This document shows positions 1 through 11,360 of a stretch of 64,000 nt of DNA, piece by piece. Origin of the DNA: Gordionus sp. m RMFG-2023 (lineage: Eukaryota > Nematomorpha > Gordioida > Chordodea > Parachordodidae); NCBI RefSeq assembly GCF_954871325.1, contig NC_088778.1:20445120-20509119 (forward strand), given 5' to 3'. Below the pieces are notes generated by a model. That model did no database searches, was not told the DNA's origin, and saw nothing but the letters and a program-made list of their open reading frames with translations. Within the stretch, counting starts at the first letter, position 1. Each line of letters opens with the position of its first letter. A program made the translations under genes and the position numbers.

Positions 1-515
1 TTTATCAGAAAAGGAAATCAGGGCTAATGTTGATGAAGAATTTCATATTTTATATTTTATTGTTGAGTCAAAAGTAGACTATACGTGTTTAATATTTGTC
101 ACCCTCGACTTGTAGCAAGGCAAGCTCATCGTTAAAACATTAATATAGAATCAGTAGAAGAGTATATCTTAAATACAGATACATTTATAACCCAAATAAA
201 TGAATTTTTAATTCAATGCAGCACTTACTGCAAATATTACTTCCACAAAAGCCTACCCACTTTTTCAGATGGTGATAGAAAAAAAAATATTTGTTAGATT
301 TTCATTATGAAGATGTTAAAGTATCTTATGATGCCTTACTAGCTGAATAACTATGTTTATAAGATTAACTATGGTTGTTATAGTCCCAAAAAATGCTATG
401 GATGCTCTGCATTATTTTAAACACATTTTAGATTAAATTCCCAATGTATTAAAGGGGTTTATAAATTCCCATTAGTAAACTAATGAGAGGACATTCTCTT
501 TTTTAAGAAGAATAA
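1..515 (+). pseudogene. ZMYM1-like (DUF4371-type) hAT transposase fragment
   Basis: Degraded coding remnant of a hAT transposase. Near-identical to the copy at 7.4-7.95 kb. Readable pieces in different frames resemble the central and C-terminal parts of DUF4371/ZMYM1-type hAT proteins (RANVDEEFYILYVI, PLLDTSITHINEWFL-like, YLLDFYHEDVKVSYDALLAE). Several frameshifts and stops. It is cut off at the left window edge and interrupted at 516 by a GC-rich MITE, after which the C-terminus resumes at 872. Confidence 0.72.
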
Positions 516-871
516 CAGAGGCCTGCAGAAGTACCATTTGCAGGGCACGGCCTGGATTTTTTTTAAAGATTTTATACGGCCCGACTCGGCTTCTTTTAAA
601 AAAATTTCAGGCCCGGTCCGGCTTTTTTTTAAATTTTTCAGGCCCGGCCCGGATTTTTTAAAAATAAATTATATTTATTTTTGATTATTATAGCTAATAA
701 TAACGATTTCAAATATAGGCTGTTTTAAAAAATACAGCCCGGATTAGGTGTTTTTTTAAATAATTCAGGTCCGGCTTGGGTGTTTTTTTAAAAAAATTTC
801 GGGCTCGGCCCGGGTATATTTAAAAAAATTAAAATACTGTCCGGCTCGGGGGCCGGGCCTGCAGGTCTCTG
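516..871. repeat. GC-rich CCCGG MITE inside a hAT transposase
   Basis: 356 bp of alternating GGCCCGG-like motifs and poly-T/A tracts. Starts CAGAGGCCTGCAG and ends CTGCAGGTCTCTG, an inverted pair, so it looks like a terminal-inverted-repeat element. Related GC-rich elements with AGATCTGCA-type ends are at 28879 and 42380. The same element sits at the same place in the other hAT copy (7949). Confidence 0.7.
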
Positions 872-1000
872 AAAAACATACCAAGAAGTACATCATCTGA
901 AAGTAGATTGAAAGGTTTGGATCTTTTGAATATTCATAGGTATTTGACGACAAGCAAGGATGAGATAATTGAAAAATTAGCTTAATCACAACGAAGATTG
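872..1000 (+). pseudogene. hAT transposase C-terminal dimerisation end
   Basis: Reads RSTSSESRLKGLDLLNIHRY then LTTSKDEIIEKLA and a stop. This is the extreme C-terminus of the ZMYM1-like hAT protein whose upstream part is at 1-515; the MITE at 516-871 separates them. Confidence 0.78.
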
Positions 1001-2147
1001 GATTTTACATTGTAAATATATAACATACAAAATGCAATTATTCCTAAGAAACTTTTGGTGTAAAGGCTCAAAAAATTCCAAATTTCTATTTTGGGTCATT
1101 TAAGTGATTCTTTACATATAATTTTTTTATAATTCACATTAATTTAAAATTGTGTATTAGAAATAGTTAATAGTCCTAATAAATTTATGCTTGATATTTT
1201 TAAAAAACAATAATATTTCTTAAAAAATTTCATTATCCCCCCCCCCCAGACCAAATTCCTGCGTACGCGCCTGGCAACAATCACTTAGTATTAGTTTTGC
1301 CTAATCATACACTAACACTTGAGGATAAAAAAATTATCTCTTGTATTAGTTTATTTTCATCACAATCAAACTATTTAATTTGGATGTGTCATTTTTCAAT
1401 GAATCCATTGTCTAACTAATTTTTTTGCAAATGAATTATAAAACATCAAAGCTAGAGCTAGAGAAAGCGCAGCCCTAAATCTCTGAGGTTATTTTTTCCC
1501 ATATTGATAATAGTTATTATTACCAAATTCAATTTAGTGTTGTATAAAGCAATGCTCACTTATATTATGATTGAAATCAGGCTCGGAACTGAGAACCAGA
1601 ACTCTAATCCTTTGTACCCTCAGATTTTACTGAATCCTCCTATTCATATTAGATCGGGTTTAGGGTTCAAGAATTGTTTTCTATTTATTTTCGTTATTAA
1701 AAACATTTTTTCATATAGAAAATTATTCGATCACAAATGTTCATTGTATTTGATGTGCAGTTTTTACATTAGAATTAGCCATTAATGATTCTTTAAAAAA
1801 CAAACTTTGAGAAAACAATTATTAACAAAGAGTGACAAGTTGTAAAAATTTTAAGAAATCCGAAGATTGTTAGAATTCTAATATCATTAAAGCCTATGGC
1901 AAGAATATATTATACAACATGGTCCTCGACTTATAATATACTGGATCAATTATTAAAGATGAATTATTTTATATGGATTTTGTTATATCAACTGTTAAGT
2001 GACAACTAATCAGTTGTAAATGTAGATAGGTTTGTCAATTGTTAAAAGGTCAAACTAGCAAACTATCACCGCACCCTTGAAGCATTTCATGCGTTCATAA
2101 ACTATACTGAGTTATTCATTCCAAAACTAGTTCGATATAATAATGCT
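1001..2147. other. A+T-rich sequence with a poly-C/GCGTACGC repeat end
   Basis: No gene seen. A run of C followed by GCGTACGCGCC at 1238-1271 resembles element ends at 5360-5407 and 6808-6846. A short GC-richer patch at 1575-1680 (GAACCAGAACTC) resembles the end sequence of the hAT-type element at 24028. The open frame 1504-1785 has no recognisable similarity. Confidence 0.4.
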
Positions 2148-2280
2148 CAGGGTTGGGCAATACCTCATATACTTGTAAGATACTAGATGTTTTTTAATTT
2201 GCACTCAGTATCTTTCTGGCATTTTTAATCTCTATATAAGATACTTTATTTTCAAGTCTTTTTCATTTTCTTAACAAAAG
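2148..2280 (+). repeat. hAT-type left end, CAGGGTTGGGCA
   Basis: CAGGGTTGGGCAATACC followed by repeated AAGATACT/AGTATCTT words. The mirror image (GTATCT repeats, then TGCCCAACTCTG) ends at 10758. The flanking 8-mers differ, so these are probably halves of two copies of one family rather than one 8.6-kb element. Confidence 0.5.
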
Positions 2281-3333
2281 TTACAAATACATTTTTATAT
2301 ATTTGTTTAAAAAAATTTATAATGATAATATAAACAGATTTTTTCGTGGATTATTGTATTCATTTCCTTATTCTTTCCTATCGTCAAATTTAAAAATATC
2401 CGTATACATAAAACAAAGATCAAGTTGAAAATCTATAACTTGCATCAAAATAATAAAATTTTTTATTTTGCAGGGATTAACACTCATGGTAGTGAAGAAG
2501 AAGGTAATAAAACTGAAATTATAGGAATAAGTTCCCTTGAATAATGGAAATCGTAAAATTTTAGATGAAAATTTTTTTTAATGTATTAAAATAAAAAAAT
2601 ATACAGTAGCCGATGAACATCAAGCCTATACAAGAAAATTAATAAAGTTTTCAACAAACTGTCTATAAATTTTGTTAAACATATTAAAGTAATTTAAATT
2701 ATTTATGATTTGATTTCTAGGAGTTATTTAAGAATATCTTAAATTTCAAAAATTATTAGGACTACTGATTATAAAATAAACACTGATATAAATGGCGTGG
2801 ACAAAAAGACCCGGACAAAAGTACCCCAGACAAATTTATCCGAAAAAAAGACATTAGACAAAAATACCCACTAACGATTTCTAATACACAATAAAATTAA
2901 TGATAATAAATTAAATGTGGAGACTTAAACAATATTTTTCTAGCTAAAATATTAAGAAAGGTTTTTAATTAAAAAATCGGTTAAAATCGAGCCAATTAAC
3001 ATGTTTTTATTCTTGTTAAAAGAATATTTTTTTAATCGGTAGAAGTAATAATAAGTAGATTTGCCAAAATATATAAAAATTTTGATAGCATTTTTTGGAA
3101 TTTTATTATAGATTAGGAAGGATTATGCGATAATTATATTTGCAGATTGTAAGGGCTGCCTGATCAAACCTATCATTCATTTGAGTCATAAAAGTATAAA
3201 AGAGGTGAATAAAGAGATTTATTATAATATTCTTTGACTGACCTATATTAATATTAGAAAGATTGGCTTGTCTTGCTACGAGTCGAATATGAAACTAATA
3301 TATCTCTACTTTTGACTTAATTGATGTATAATT
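2281..3333. other. A+T-rich stretch, no gene seen
   Basis: Only a short repeated word pattern (GACAAAA...CCC, about 2798-2872) stands out, probably one end of an old element. No coding signal. Confidence 0.3.
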
Positions 3334-5010
3334 TAGTGCTGTAAATGTTACTTCAAGAAAGAAACGCGTTACTCATTACGTCAAGAATGCATTCCCATTA
3401 CTCGTTACCTTGTGAAAAATGGAACGCGGGTTACTGTCTATTCAGAAAGTAACTTGTTACTTGAAAAATTAAATATTATATATAAAAATTTTCTATTAAT
3501 ATATATATAAAATTATACAAAAATAAAATATTATAAGATAAGATTTTTTTATACAAATTTTTTCTTCTTATATATATAATAAATAAAATTATACAAAAAT
3601 AATATAAAGATAAGATATTTTTATTTATTTTTAACAACAATTCCAAAATTTTGATCAGATAAACAAGAGAGTGCTGCACAACACATCTTTCATCGTGCTA
3701 AACACACGTTCATCTGAAGCAGAGGATGAGAGGGTTGTTATATGTAAGTTTATTAAAAATTAAAGAATAATACTTATTATGAAAAAAGCTTAATAGATTT
3801 TCTGCAAGAATCTTCATTCAGATCCTCATCAAAATTTTTTTTATCTTTATCAAAAAATAATCTGGGTGTTTTTTTTAAAGGAATCAAAGTCTGCTTTTAT
3901 TTGTCAAGATATCTACTCAAAATGGAAACAAGTTCAAGCTTTCGACCTACGTTGGCCTATGATTATCCGGGTCTAATCTAATTTAAGTATTGGGTAAATT
4001 ATTGCTGGTAGTATATATTCATCTTTATAGATAGATGTGTTCGAATCTATTGAAAATAAATATAAACAAAATATAAATTGTAATTTTAACTGTAAACCTT
4101 CTATTGTGTCTTGCAGGATTGCTTTAATAAGTGGCTTATAAAACTTAAAATTATTAAAACAATTTTTTTAAGTATTACAATAGTTATCATGGGAGTGAGA
4201 TATCCCAAATGTTCGTAACAACAAGTTCATAACATATAAAACTATATATTTACATTATACATATCATATTTTTTTATTAACACTAACCATACAAAATATA
4301 TATGAACGACTTCTCATTATCTGAAAATCTTTCCAATCCAGATTTATCACAAAATTCGCCAATTGGTTACTCATCTTATTAAGGCTATTAATTTCAAGGA
4401 GTTATAAACCATCTTGTTATAACAGGTTTAATCATATCTTATTTTTTCCTTGAAAATGACTGCACACTTTTTAGATTGTCCATGTTTATTCCACATTTGA
4501 GGGAATATTTGTGTTGGAACACAAATTTACAAAATGTAGATTTTGTACCCTTAATTTTTTTAATTGGTGTGTATATTTCATACTGAGGCCAGGGCAGGTT
4601 AAATCATCTTCATCTTAGGAAATATATACAATTGATATAATATTCTTTATAAATTAAAAGATAACAAGAATATAAATTAACTTATTTCAATTGATTCAAT
4701 ATTAATTAACAATCTTGACTGAAAATTTAACAACCAAAATTTAAATAAAAATGAAGGAATTTTGGTTGATCTGACTTAAAAACTCGGCTTAATTTTTTTA
4801 TAAAATATAAAAAATAAATAAAAATAATTTTATAATACAATAAAATATTTTTTCCATATTTTTATTTAAAGTAACGAGTAACATTTTGCGTTACCGTTAC
4901 TTAAAAAAGGGGAAACGTTGCCTGTAAAAGATAACGAATGGCGTTCCTTTTCTTCAAAAAAGGTAATGGCGTTAGTAACGACATCTTTTTGGCGTTACTT
5001 TACAGCACTA
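3334..5010 (-). mobile_element. hAT element relic with TIRs
   Basis: Ends TAGTGCTGTAAA (3334) and TTTACAGCACTA (5010) are perfect inverses, and subterminal GTTAC words recur at both ends (3350-3450 and 4870-5000). On the minus strand at about 3735-3665 the hAT dimerisation signature SSASDERVFSTMKD is readable. The rest of the transposase is gone. No matching 8-bp flanks were found. About 1.7 kb, old and broken. Confidence 0.75.
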
Positions 5011-5884
5011 ATAAATTGTTAAAATCGCCGTTCCATTATTTCCTTAAGTTCCAATATGAGCTTTCAACTATTCTCATAAGTCTCAAATCGATGTCATTTT
5101 TTAGAAATACTATTTTAGTGCTTTGAAAAAGTTTAAAGGATTTAGTGGGAAATTAAAATGATAGATAAATGAACGCCAAAGATTTGAAATCTTTAGATTA
5201 AATTAGTAGCGTATATATATTTTTGTTGCGAATGTGATAACTTACTGTAAATTGGAATATATATTCAATAAGAGGTAGGAATGTTTATTATACAATATAA
5301 ATTAATAATCATAAAACAGTAATAGTTTTTGAAATAGTTCAGCCGCATCTAAATTTTTTTGTTGGATAGGGGGTTGTCCCACTACCCCCTCTCGCCGTGT
5401 ACGCGCCTTAATAGTATGTATACTTTTTTTATTTAAAAAAATAATATTTAAAATTTACATAAAAATCTATTTTAAAATAGGACATGAAAAATATAAAAAA
5501 GAATATATATATTAAATTTGAAAAAAAACGTATAAAATAAATTATAAAGGAAAATGCTAAGTAATAATGTTTAAACATTTAATTGGACAGGATTATTGTG
5601 ATATATTTTGTTTAAGTTTATAAAACGGAAAGATATATGTTTTTTCCCTTATGGATTTCGAAAAAATTCAAAGAGGCATGCCCAAAGGAGCAGGATGCTG
5701 TAGCTACGATTTAGACAAACTTGTTAACACCAATCAAATAGGAATATTTTAGGCATTTTAATAACTCAGCCCTGAGAATTATTAGAAGGGGCAAGGATAT
5801 AAGAAACAATTAAAAATTATGTATTTATTTACATATGTCACCTTAAATAAGCAGATATAAAGTTGCATTTTATTTAATTTTAAG
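5011..5884. other. A+T-rich stretch with one repeat end
   Basis: No gene seen. 5360-5407 holds a G-run then C-run followed by GTGTACGCGCC, the same kind of element end as at 1238-1271. Confidence 0.3.
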
Positions 5885-6109
5885 TAGTGTTGTTAAACGG
5901 CTCGATTTGAGCCGATTTTTAAAAACGGCTAATTCAACATTATAGCCAGGAAAATATTACCTAAGCGTCGAGATTTCTCTAATAGATATTCAATCCTATG
6001 TGCTATCTATGAGCAAAATATTTACGCTTGCATATAATATTTTTCTGGATAAAATATCGAGTTAGCCGTTTTTAAAAATCGGCTCAAATTGAGCCTTTTA
6101 ACAACACTA
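5885..6109. mobile_element. hAT-type MITE, second copy
   Basis: 225 bp, same family as the copy in TM9SF3: same TAGTGTTGTTAAACGGCTC terminus, same long inverted repeat, and closely similar interior (ATTATAGCCAGGAAAATATT). The flanks (ATTTTAAG and CCTATAGG) do not match, so the target duplication has decayed or been lost. Confidence 0.88.
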
Positions 6110-7088
6110 CCTATAGGTTTTATCAGTTCAAATATAAAAATTAAAGTTAAAATACAATCTAATTTAATAATTATTGTGAATATATAAAAATAATTTGTAT
6201 GAATGTCGAAAAAAGATTATTGTTTATATAGAGAAAAATTTCCAAAAATATAATAATATATGAAAAAGATATATCAATATCAATTATTCTAATTGCCATT
6301 TTTGTGAAACAAAAGATATTTGTATTGTATTATTAAAGGTAATTGTATTTTTAATATTTATTTTTCTGGTTGAATCGGGTTTCGGGTCGAACACATCTTA
6401 AAGCCCGACCCGATCCCGACCAGGGAAGAAATTTTCAATGTCTGAACGGCTCGGGGGGGGGGGGGAGTAGGGTCTCGTGCAACACTTGCACACCTCTATG
6501 TTTAACTATGGTAGATAAACCTTTGGCGATAAATTCATATATCTGCTTATAAATTTTATTTTGTGTAATTTTTGGTTTTATTTTAATAATGACATTAAAT
6601 GAAACTGATTTATCTGTATACCACGTCAGATTTATAGTCAACAAGATCTCATCGCTTTATAGGCATAACAGATCACTGGCTAATGCATGTTTTGCAAATA
6701 ATTTATTTTTTATTATCTTTAAAAATTACACGAGGAACCCTTGGACAGCTTTGGACTATAGGAGAATGCCTGAAAACCCATTTTATATGATAATCCAGGA
6801 GCGTACGCAGCGGGGGGGGGGGCAGTGGGACAAATCCCCCCCCCAAAGCCAAAAAAGGCAGATGCCGGATTATATTTTTCAAAAATATTAATGTTAATAT
6901 TAATTTATATTTGTTAATATTTATTCTATCTCATATATATATTTAATTTTATATATTTATCACATTCATCTACTAAGTTATTTTATCAATTAATTTCGAT
7001 TTCAAGTTTTCCTTGGAGTAATTTACCTATTATTTTCAAATTTTAGTGGCGTATTATTTATCTAAATTTCTAGTCAAATAATAATTAT
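6110..7088. other. A+T-rich stretch with GC-rich element ends
   Basis: 6374-6502 is a GC-rich patch (GGGTTTCGGGTCG, CCCGACCCGATCCCGACC) ending TTGCACACCTCTA, a hAT-like terminus. 6800-6848 is GAGCGTACGCAG followed by long G and C runs, another element end. The open frames across the G-runs (6370-6891) are not genes. Confidence 0.4.
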
Positions 7089-7948
7089 CTCTAAAACTCC
7101 TGTCCAACAGGGAGAAAGAAATTGCAAGCTTGACCAACGAGATCGAGTCTCCGCCATCAAGCAGTAACAGCTTTTATGGAGTTAGAAGAGCCGATTATTA
7201 ATGCTATTACTGAAATATCACAATGGCTTGAAAGATTTCCTCAGAAGCAAGAAAATTATTGGATTCAATAGGTGTTCCAAATTCTTTTTCTCATTGAATG
7301 TGTTATTTAATTGTACAACTATTTTATGTAATACTTTTCAAAAACATGACATTGACTTGATTAAGAAGATGAGAATAGCGGAGAGCATTTTATTAGAACT
7401 CAAAGAAATTAGAGCTAATGTTGATGAAGAATTTTATATATTATATGTTATTGTTGAATCAACAGCAGAGCTATACGTGTTTAATATTTGCCCCCCTCGA
7501 CTTGCAGCAAGCAAGCTCATCGTCCAAATATTAATATAGGATCAGTAGAATAGTATTATAAAACAAATGGCCCCTCTCTTAGATACATCTATAACCCATA
7601 TAAATGAATGGTTTTTAATTCATCATGCAGCACTTACAAATCCGCAGATATTACTTCCACAAAAGCCTTTCCAACTTTTTTCAAATGGTGATGGAAAAAA
7701 AAAATATTTGTTAGATTTTTATCACGAAGATGTTAAAATATATTATGATGCCTTATTAGCTGAATAACTATGATTAAAAGATTAACTATGGTTGATACAG
7801 TCCCAAAAAATGCTATGGATGCTTTACATTATTTCAAACACATTTTAGATTATATTCCCAATGTATTAAAATGGTTATATATATATTAGCAACCCATTAG
7901 TAAACTAATGAGAGAACATTCTCTTTTTTATAATAAGAATAACATAGC
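7089..7948 (+). pseudogene. ZMYM1-like (DUF4371-type) hAT transposase, second copy
   Basis: Broken transposase remnant. Pieces in several frames: EPIINAITEISQWLERFPQK (from 7180), ANVDEEFYILYVIVESTAEL, then 7567-7764 PLLDTSITHINEWFLIHHAA and YLLDFYHEDVKIYYDALLAE. Highly similar to bases 1-515, and interrupted by the same GC-rich MITE at the same point. Here the C-terminus beyond the MITE is missing. Multiple stops and frameshifts, no function expected. Confidence 0.75.
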
Positions 7949-8220
7949 CCTGCAGGGGTACCATTTGCAGGGCACGGCACAGATTTTTTTTTAATTTTTT
8001 TCGGCCCGGGTTTTAAAAAAATTTTCAGGCCCAGCCCGACTTTTTTGAAAAAAAAATTTTCAGGCCCGATTTTTTTAAAATAAATTATATTTATTTTATT
8101 TTTATAGCTAATAATGGCGATTTCAAATATTTGGTTTTAAAATATACAGCTCGGCCCGGATATTTTTTTAAAAAAATTTTCAGGCCCAGCCCGGCTATTT
8201 TTTAAAAAAAAATGCTACCA
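7949..8220. repeat. GC-rich CCCGG MITE, second copy
   Basis: Begins CCTGCAGGGGTACCATTTGCAGGGCACGG as at 524 and shows the same GGCCCGG/poly-T alternation. The far end cannot be placed; sequence after 8220 drifts into simple A+T-rich repeats to 8700 with no gene. Confidence 0.65.
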
Positions 8221-8700
8221 AAATTATTATGATCTTTCATTGGGCTTGGAAGAATTTTTTAAAATTATTATGGCTTTGTGCTTTGCCTGGGAATTTTTAT
8301 TATTATTAAATATTAGGTATAAGTGATCAGTAATATTTAACAAATAATATTGGTATTATCAAGTAAAAGCTTTAAATTTATTCTTACTCAAACCATAGTA
8401 TTTAGTCTTAGTTTCAATGGATTGAACCTGGCCTGAAGGGAGGAGGGGGTAAAAAAATAAAATTGGATATAATTTTCAAGTAACAGGTAACATCTAGCAT
8501 AAATATAAGAAGAAAATTCTCATTCCCCGTCATTTTTGACTGCTATCTACTAGTTATAATATAAAGTTGTACATTATTTTGATATTTTTTATATATAATT
8601 AATGATTTTGCAAGAAATATATAAAAAAAATTTGAAAAGAGATTTAAATCATATTTATATATATGATATTACAAACGCAAGAATTAATAAGTCATATTAG

Positions 8701-10260
8701 AAAATAAACTAATTTAAAAAATACATAAATATCACAAGTAATGATAAATACTTATTAAAGATAATGCAACCTATAACACAACATGAAATAATCACATGCC
8801 TCAAGCATATGAAAAACAACAAAGCTAGGGGTTCAGACGATATTCCAATAGAAAGCCTTAAAGCACTAGGAGATGATGGAATACATCTCCTCACAAATCT
8901 ATACAATAAGATACTTAGAAATGAAGAGGTTCCCCAAATGGAGGCAGAGCTATCTAGTTCCTATCTTCAAAAATAAAGGGGATCCACATAATTGTCAAAA
9001 TTCAGGGGCATAAAACTAATGTCACACTGTCTAAAACTATACGAAAAAATAATAGAAAAAAGATTAAGAGATATAATCGAAATAGGAGAGACTCAGTTTG
9101 GCTTTATGCCTGGAAGATCAACAACCGATGCTATCCACGCAATTAGGCAAATGAGTGAAAAATACAGGAAAAGAACAAAAAGCTACACATGGTCTTTCTC
9201 GATCTAGAAAAGGCCTTTAATAGAATCAAAGAAAACTTATCTGGTGGGCGCTACGCCACAAAAATGTTCCCGAAAAATATATAAGAATAATACAGGATAT
9301 GTATATGGGCCATACAACAATGGTCCGTAGCACAACAGGTACTTCAGCAGGCTTCACAATAGCCGAAGGAGTTCATCAAGGGTCGGCTCTCAGCCCACTT
9401 CTCTTCATTACAGTAATAGATGTATTAGCACAGTCTATATCTCAAACAGTCACGTGGAATATGATATTTGCAGATGATATTGTGATACTTGCCGAATCTA
9501 AGGATGAAATGAAAGAAAGACTAGTGAGTTGGATAAATATCCTAGAAACGCACGGATTAAAAGTAAATAGAGAAAAGACGGAGTATATGGTGATAGGAGG
9601 AAATGAAACAGAGAGTATTGATATAAATGAATGGCAGATATCGGCAATTGAAAGCTGCAAATATTTGGGCTCCACTATACAAACAAACGGCACAATAGAA
9701 AAAGAGATAAAGAGTAAGATTAATCAAGGGTGGCTAAAGTGGAGATCTTTATCTGGAGTGCTATTTGATAAAAGAATCCCACACAAATTAAAGGGAAAAA
9801 TTTACAGTTCCATAATACAACCAACTATTCTATATAGTTCGGAAACATGGCCAACCAAAGAATCAGACGAGAGAAGTCTACAAACCATGGAGATGAGAAT
9901 GCTGAGGGTGATTGCTGGGGTAACAAGAAAGGATAAAGTGGGCAGTACAAGAATACTAAGTAGTTTAAAGGTAGTGTCCATTAAGACTAAGTTAATGGTA
10001 AACAGACTTAAGTGGTATGGGCACACAATGAGAAGGCCTATGAACTACATAGGAAATAAAGTTAAGAGTTTGGAAGTGATGGGCAAACGTAAAAAAGGAA
10101 GGCCAAAACTTCAATGGGGCCATAAAGTTAGAGCCAATATAAAGAAGTATAAATTAGATAAAAGAGATTGTATTAATAACATAAAGTGGAGAGAGACGTT
10201 GAAGGAGCATACCACCAGAAAAGGTGAAAGCTAAAGAGAAAAAAAATAAAAAATAAATAA
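8701..10260 (+). mobile_element. RTE-type LINE, 5'-truncated
   Basis: Non-LTR retrotransposon remnant with reverse transcriptase but no endonuclease. RT blocks in order: KHMKNNKARGSDDIPIESLK (8764 on), FRGIKLMSHCLKLYEKIIEK, GFMPGRSTTDAIHAIRQ, VFLDLEKAF, then an intact 311-codon frame at 9299-10234 holding GVHQGSALSPLLF, the catalytic FADD (9467-9478), and a C-terminal region with GRPKLQWGHKVR. Four frameshifts (near 8936, 9000, 9180 and 9240) break the upstream half. The stop is followed by an A-rich tail with TAAA repeats (10240-10268), typical of RTE-clade 3' ends. Clade judged from memory of RT motifs. Confidence 0.85.
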
Positions 10261-10499
10261 ATAAATAAAATAATTTGTTTTAGAGATGCCATTTAGCCAT
10301 ATACTCCGAATATAAGCTATATTTAAAACAACACAGAAAATAACCTGCAACTTCTAATAAATTTGATCTAATTTTTTTTTCTTATTTGCAAATTTTCAAC
10401 TCCCATTAAATATACCTACTCTCCCTTTCCTTTTTAAGCTATTAATGGGCAAAAACTAATATTAAAATCCCTGGATATTATAATTAATTCATTAATAAA

Positions 10500-10758
10500 T
10501 ATTTTATTAATTATTAATAATATTCATTCTTATATGTGTATGCTATGTTCTTCACAAAACTATTCTAATTTAATTGGTAATGATAATTTAAAAGTATCTT
10601 GTATTTAAGATACTCTAATTTAGTAAAAGATACAAGTATCTTTTATCATGTATCTTTTTGATATTTTGAAAAGATATTAGTATCTGTATCTAAGATTCAT
10701 TTTTTTATAAAGAATCTGTATCTGTATCTAGATTCTTTTTCTGGAGGATCTGCCCAAC
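10500..10758 (-). repeat. hAT-type right end with GTATCT repeats
   Basis: Repeated TATC/GATAC words (10590-10730) ending TGCCCAACTCTG at 10758, the inverse of the CAGGGTTGGGCA end at 2148. The internal start is not visible. 10759-11356 beyond it is featureless A+T-rich sequence. Confidence 0.45.
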
Positions 10759-11360
10759 TCTGCCCTTAGTCCTCCCTCCACTCCCTGACACCCAAAAATG
10801 TATGCATATATCTTAAACAATAATTTGAAAGAAAGAATGTAGAAGTTTATATTTTTTTATAAAACTATCCATCATAATTTATATATTTTTGGAAAAAAGC
10901 ATTTGTATATAAAAAAAAGTGAACCAAAAATGTTTTTTAAAAAATGGAATATAAGCCAAAGATAAATCTTAAGACAAAAGTGAAATGTATTATAATTATT
11001 AATAATAGATCCATAAAATTACTAAATAATATAATATATCAAATATAATATAACAAATATAATTTTTTATAAAGTGAGTATTTTTAATTTATTTATTTTA
11101 ATAAAAGTAAAATATAATTATAAAACTATTGATAAAATTAAATCATAAATTAAATAAAAAATTAAAGCACAATACAAACAGTGGAATATTATATGTCGTA
11201 GATTTACAGTATATCTAATTTTATCAATTATCATATGACAATTAAATAATTTTTACCAATATAGCGAATCATATATTTTACAAATAGCTATTAAATATTG
11301 ATAAGGACATCAGAAAATATCTTTTAAAGTCGTGTAAATAATATGAAGATTATTTCTTAA

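Noticed and set aside
1504-1785. 93-codon open frame as a small gene
   Set aside because: Low-complexity A+T composition, no homology, and overlaps a repeat-like patch.
6370-6891. Open frames across G-runs
   Set aside because: They exist only because poly-G/poly-C tracts lack stops; both strands are equally open.
2148-10758. A single 8.6-kb element between CAGGGTTGGGCA and TGCCCAACTCTG
   Set aside because: The flanking 8-mers differ and several complete unrelated elements lie between; two separate partial copies are more likely.
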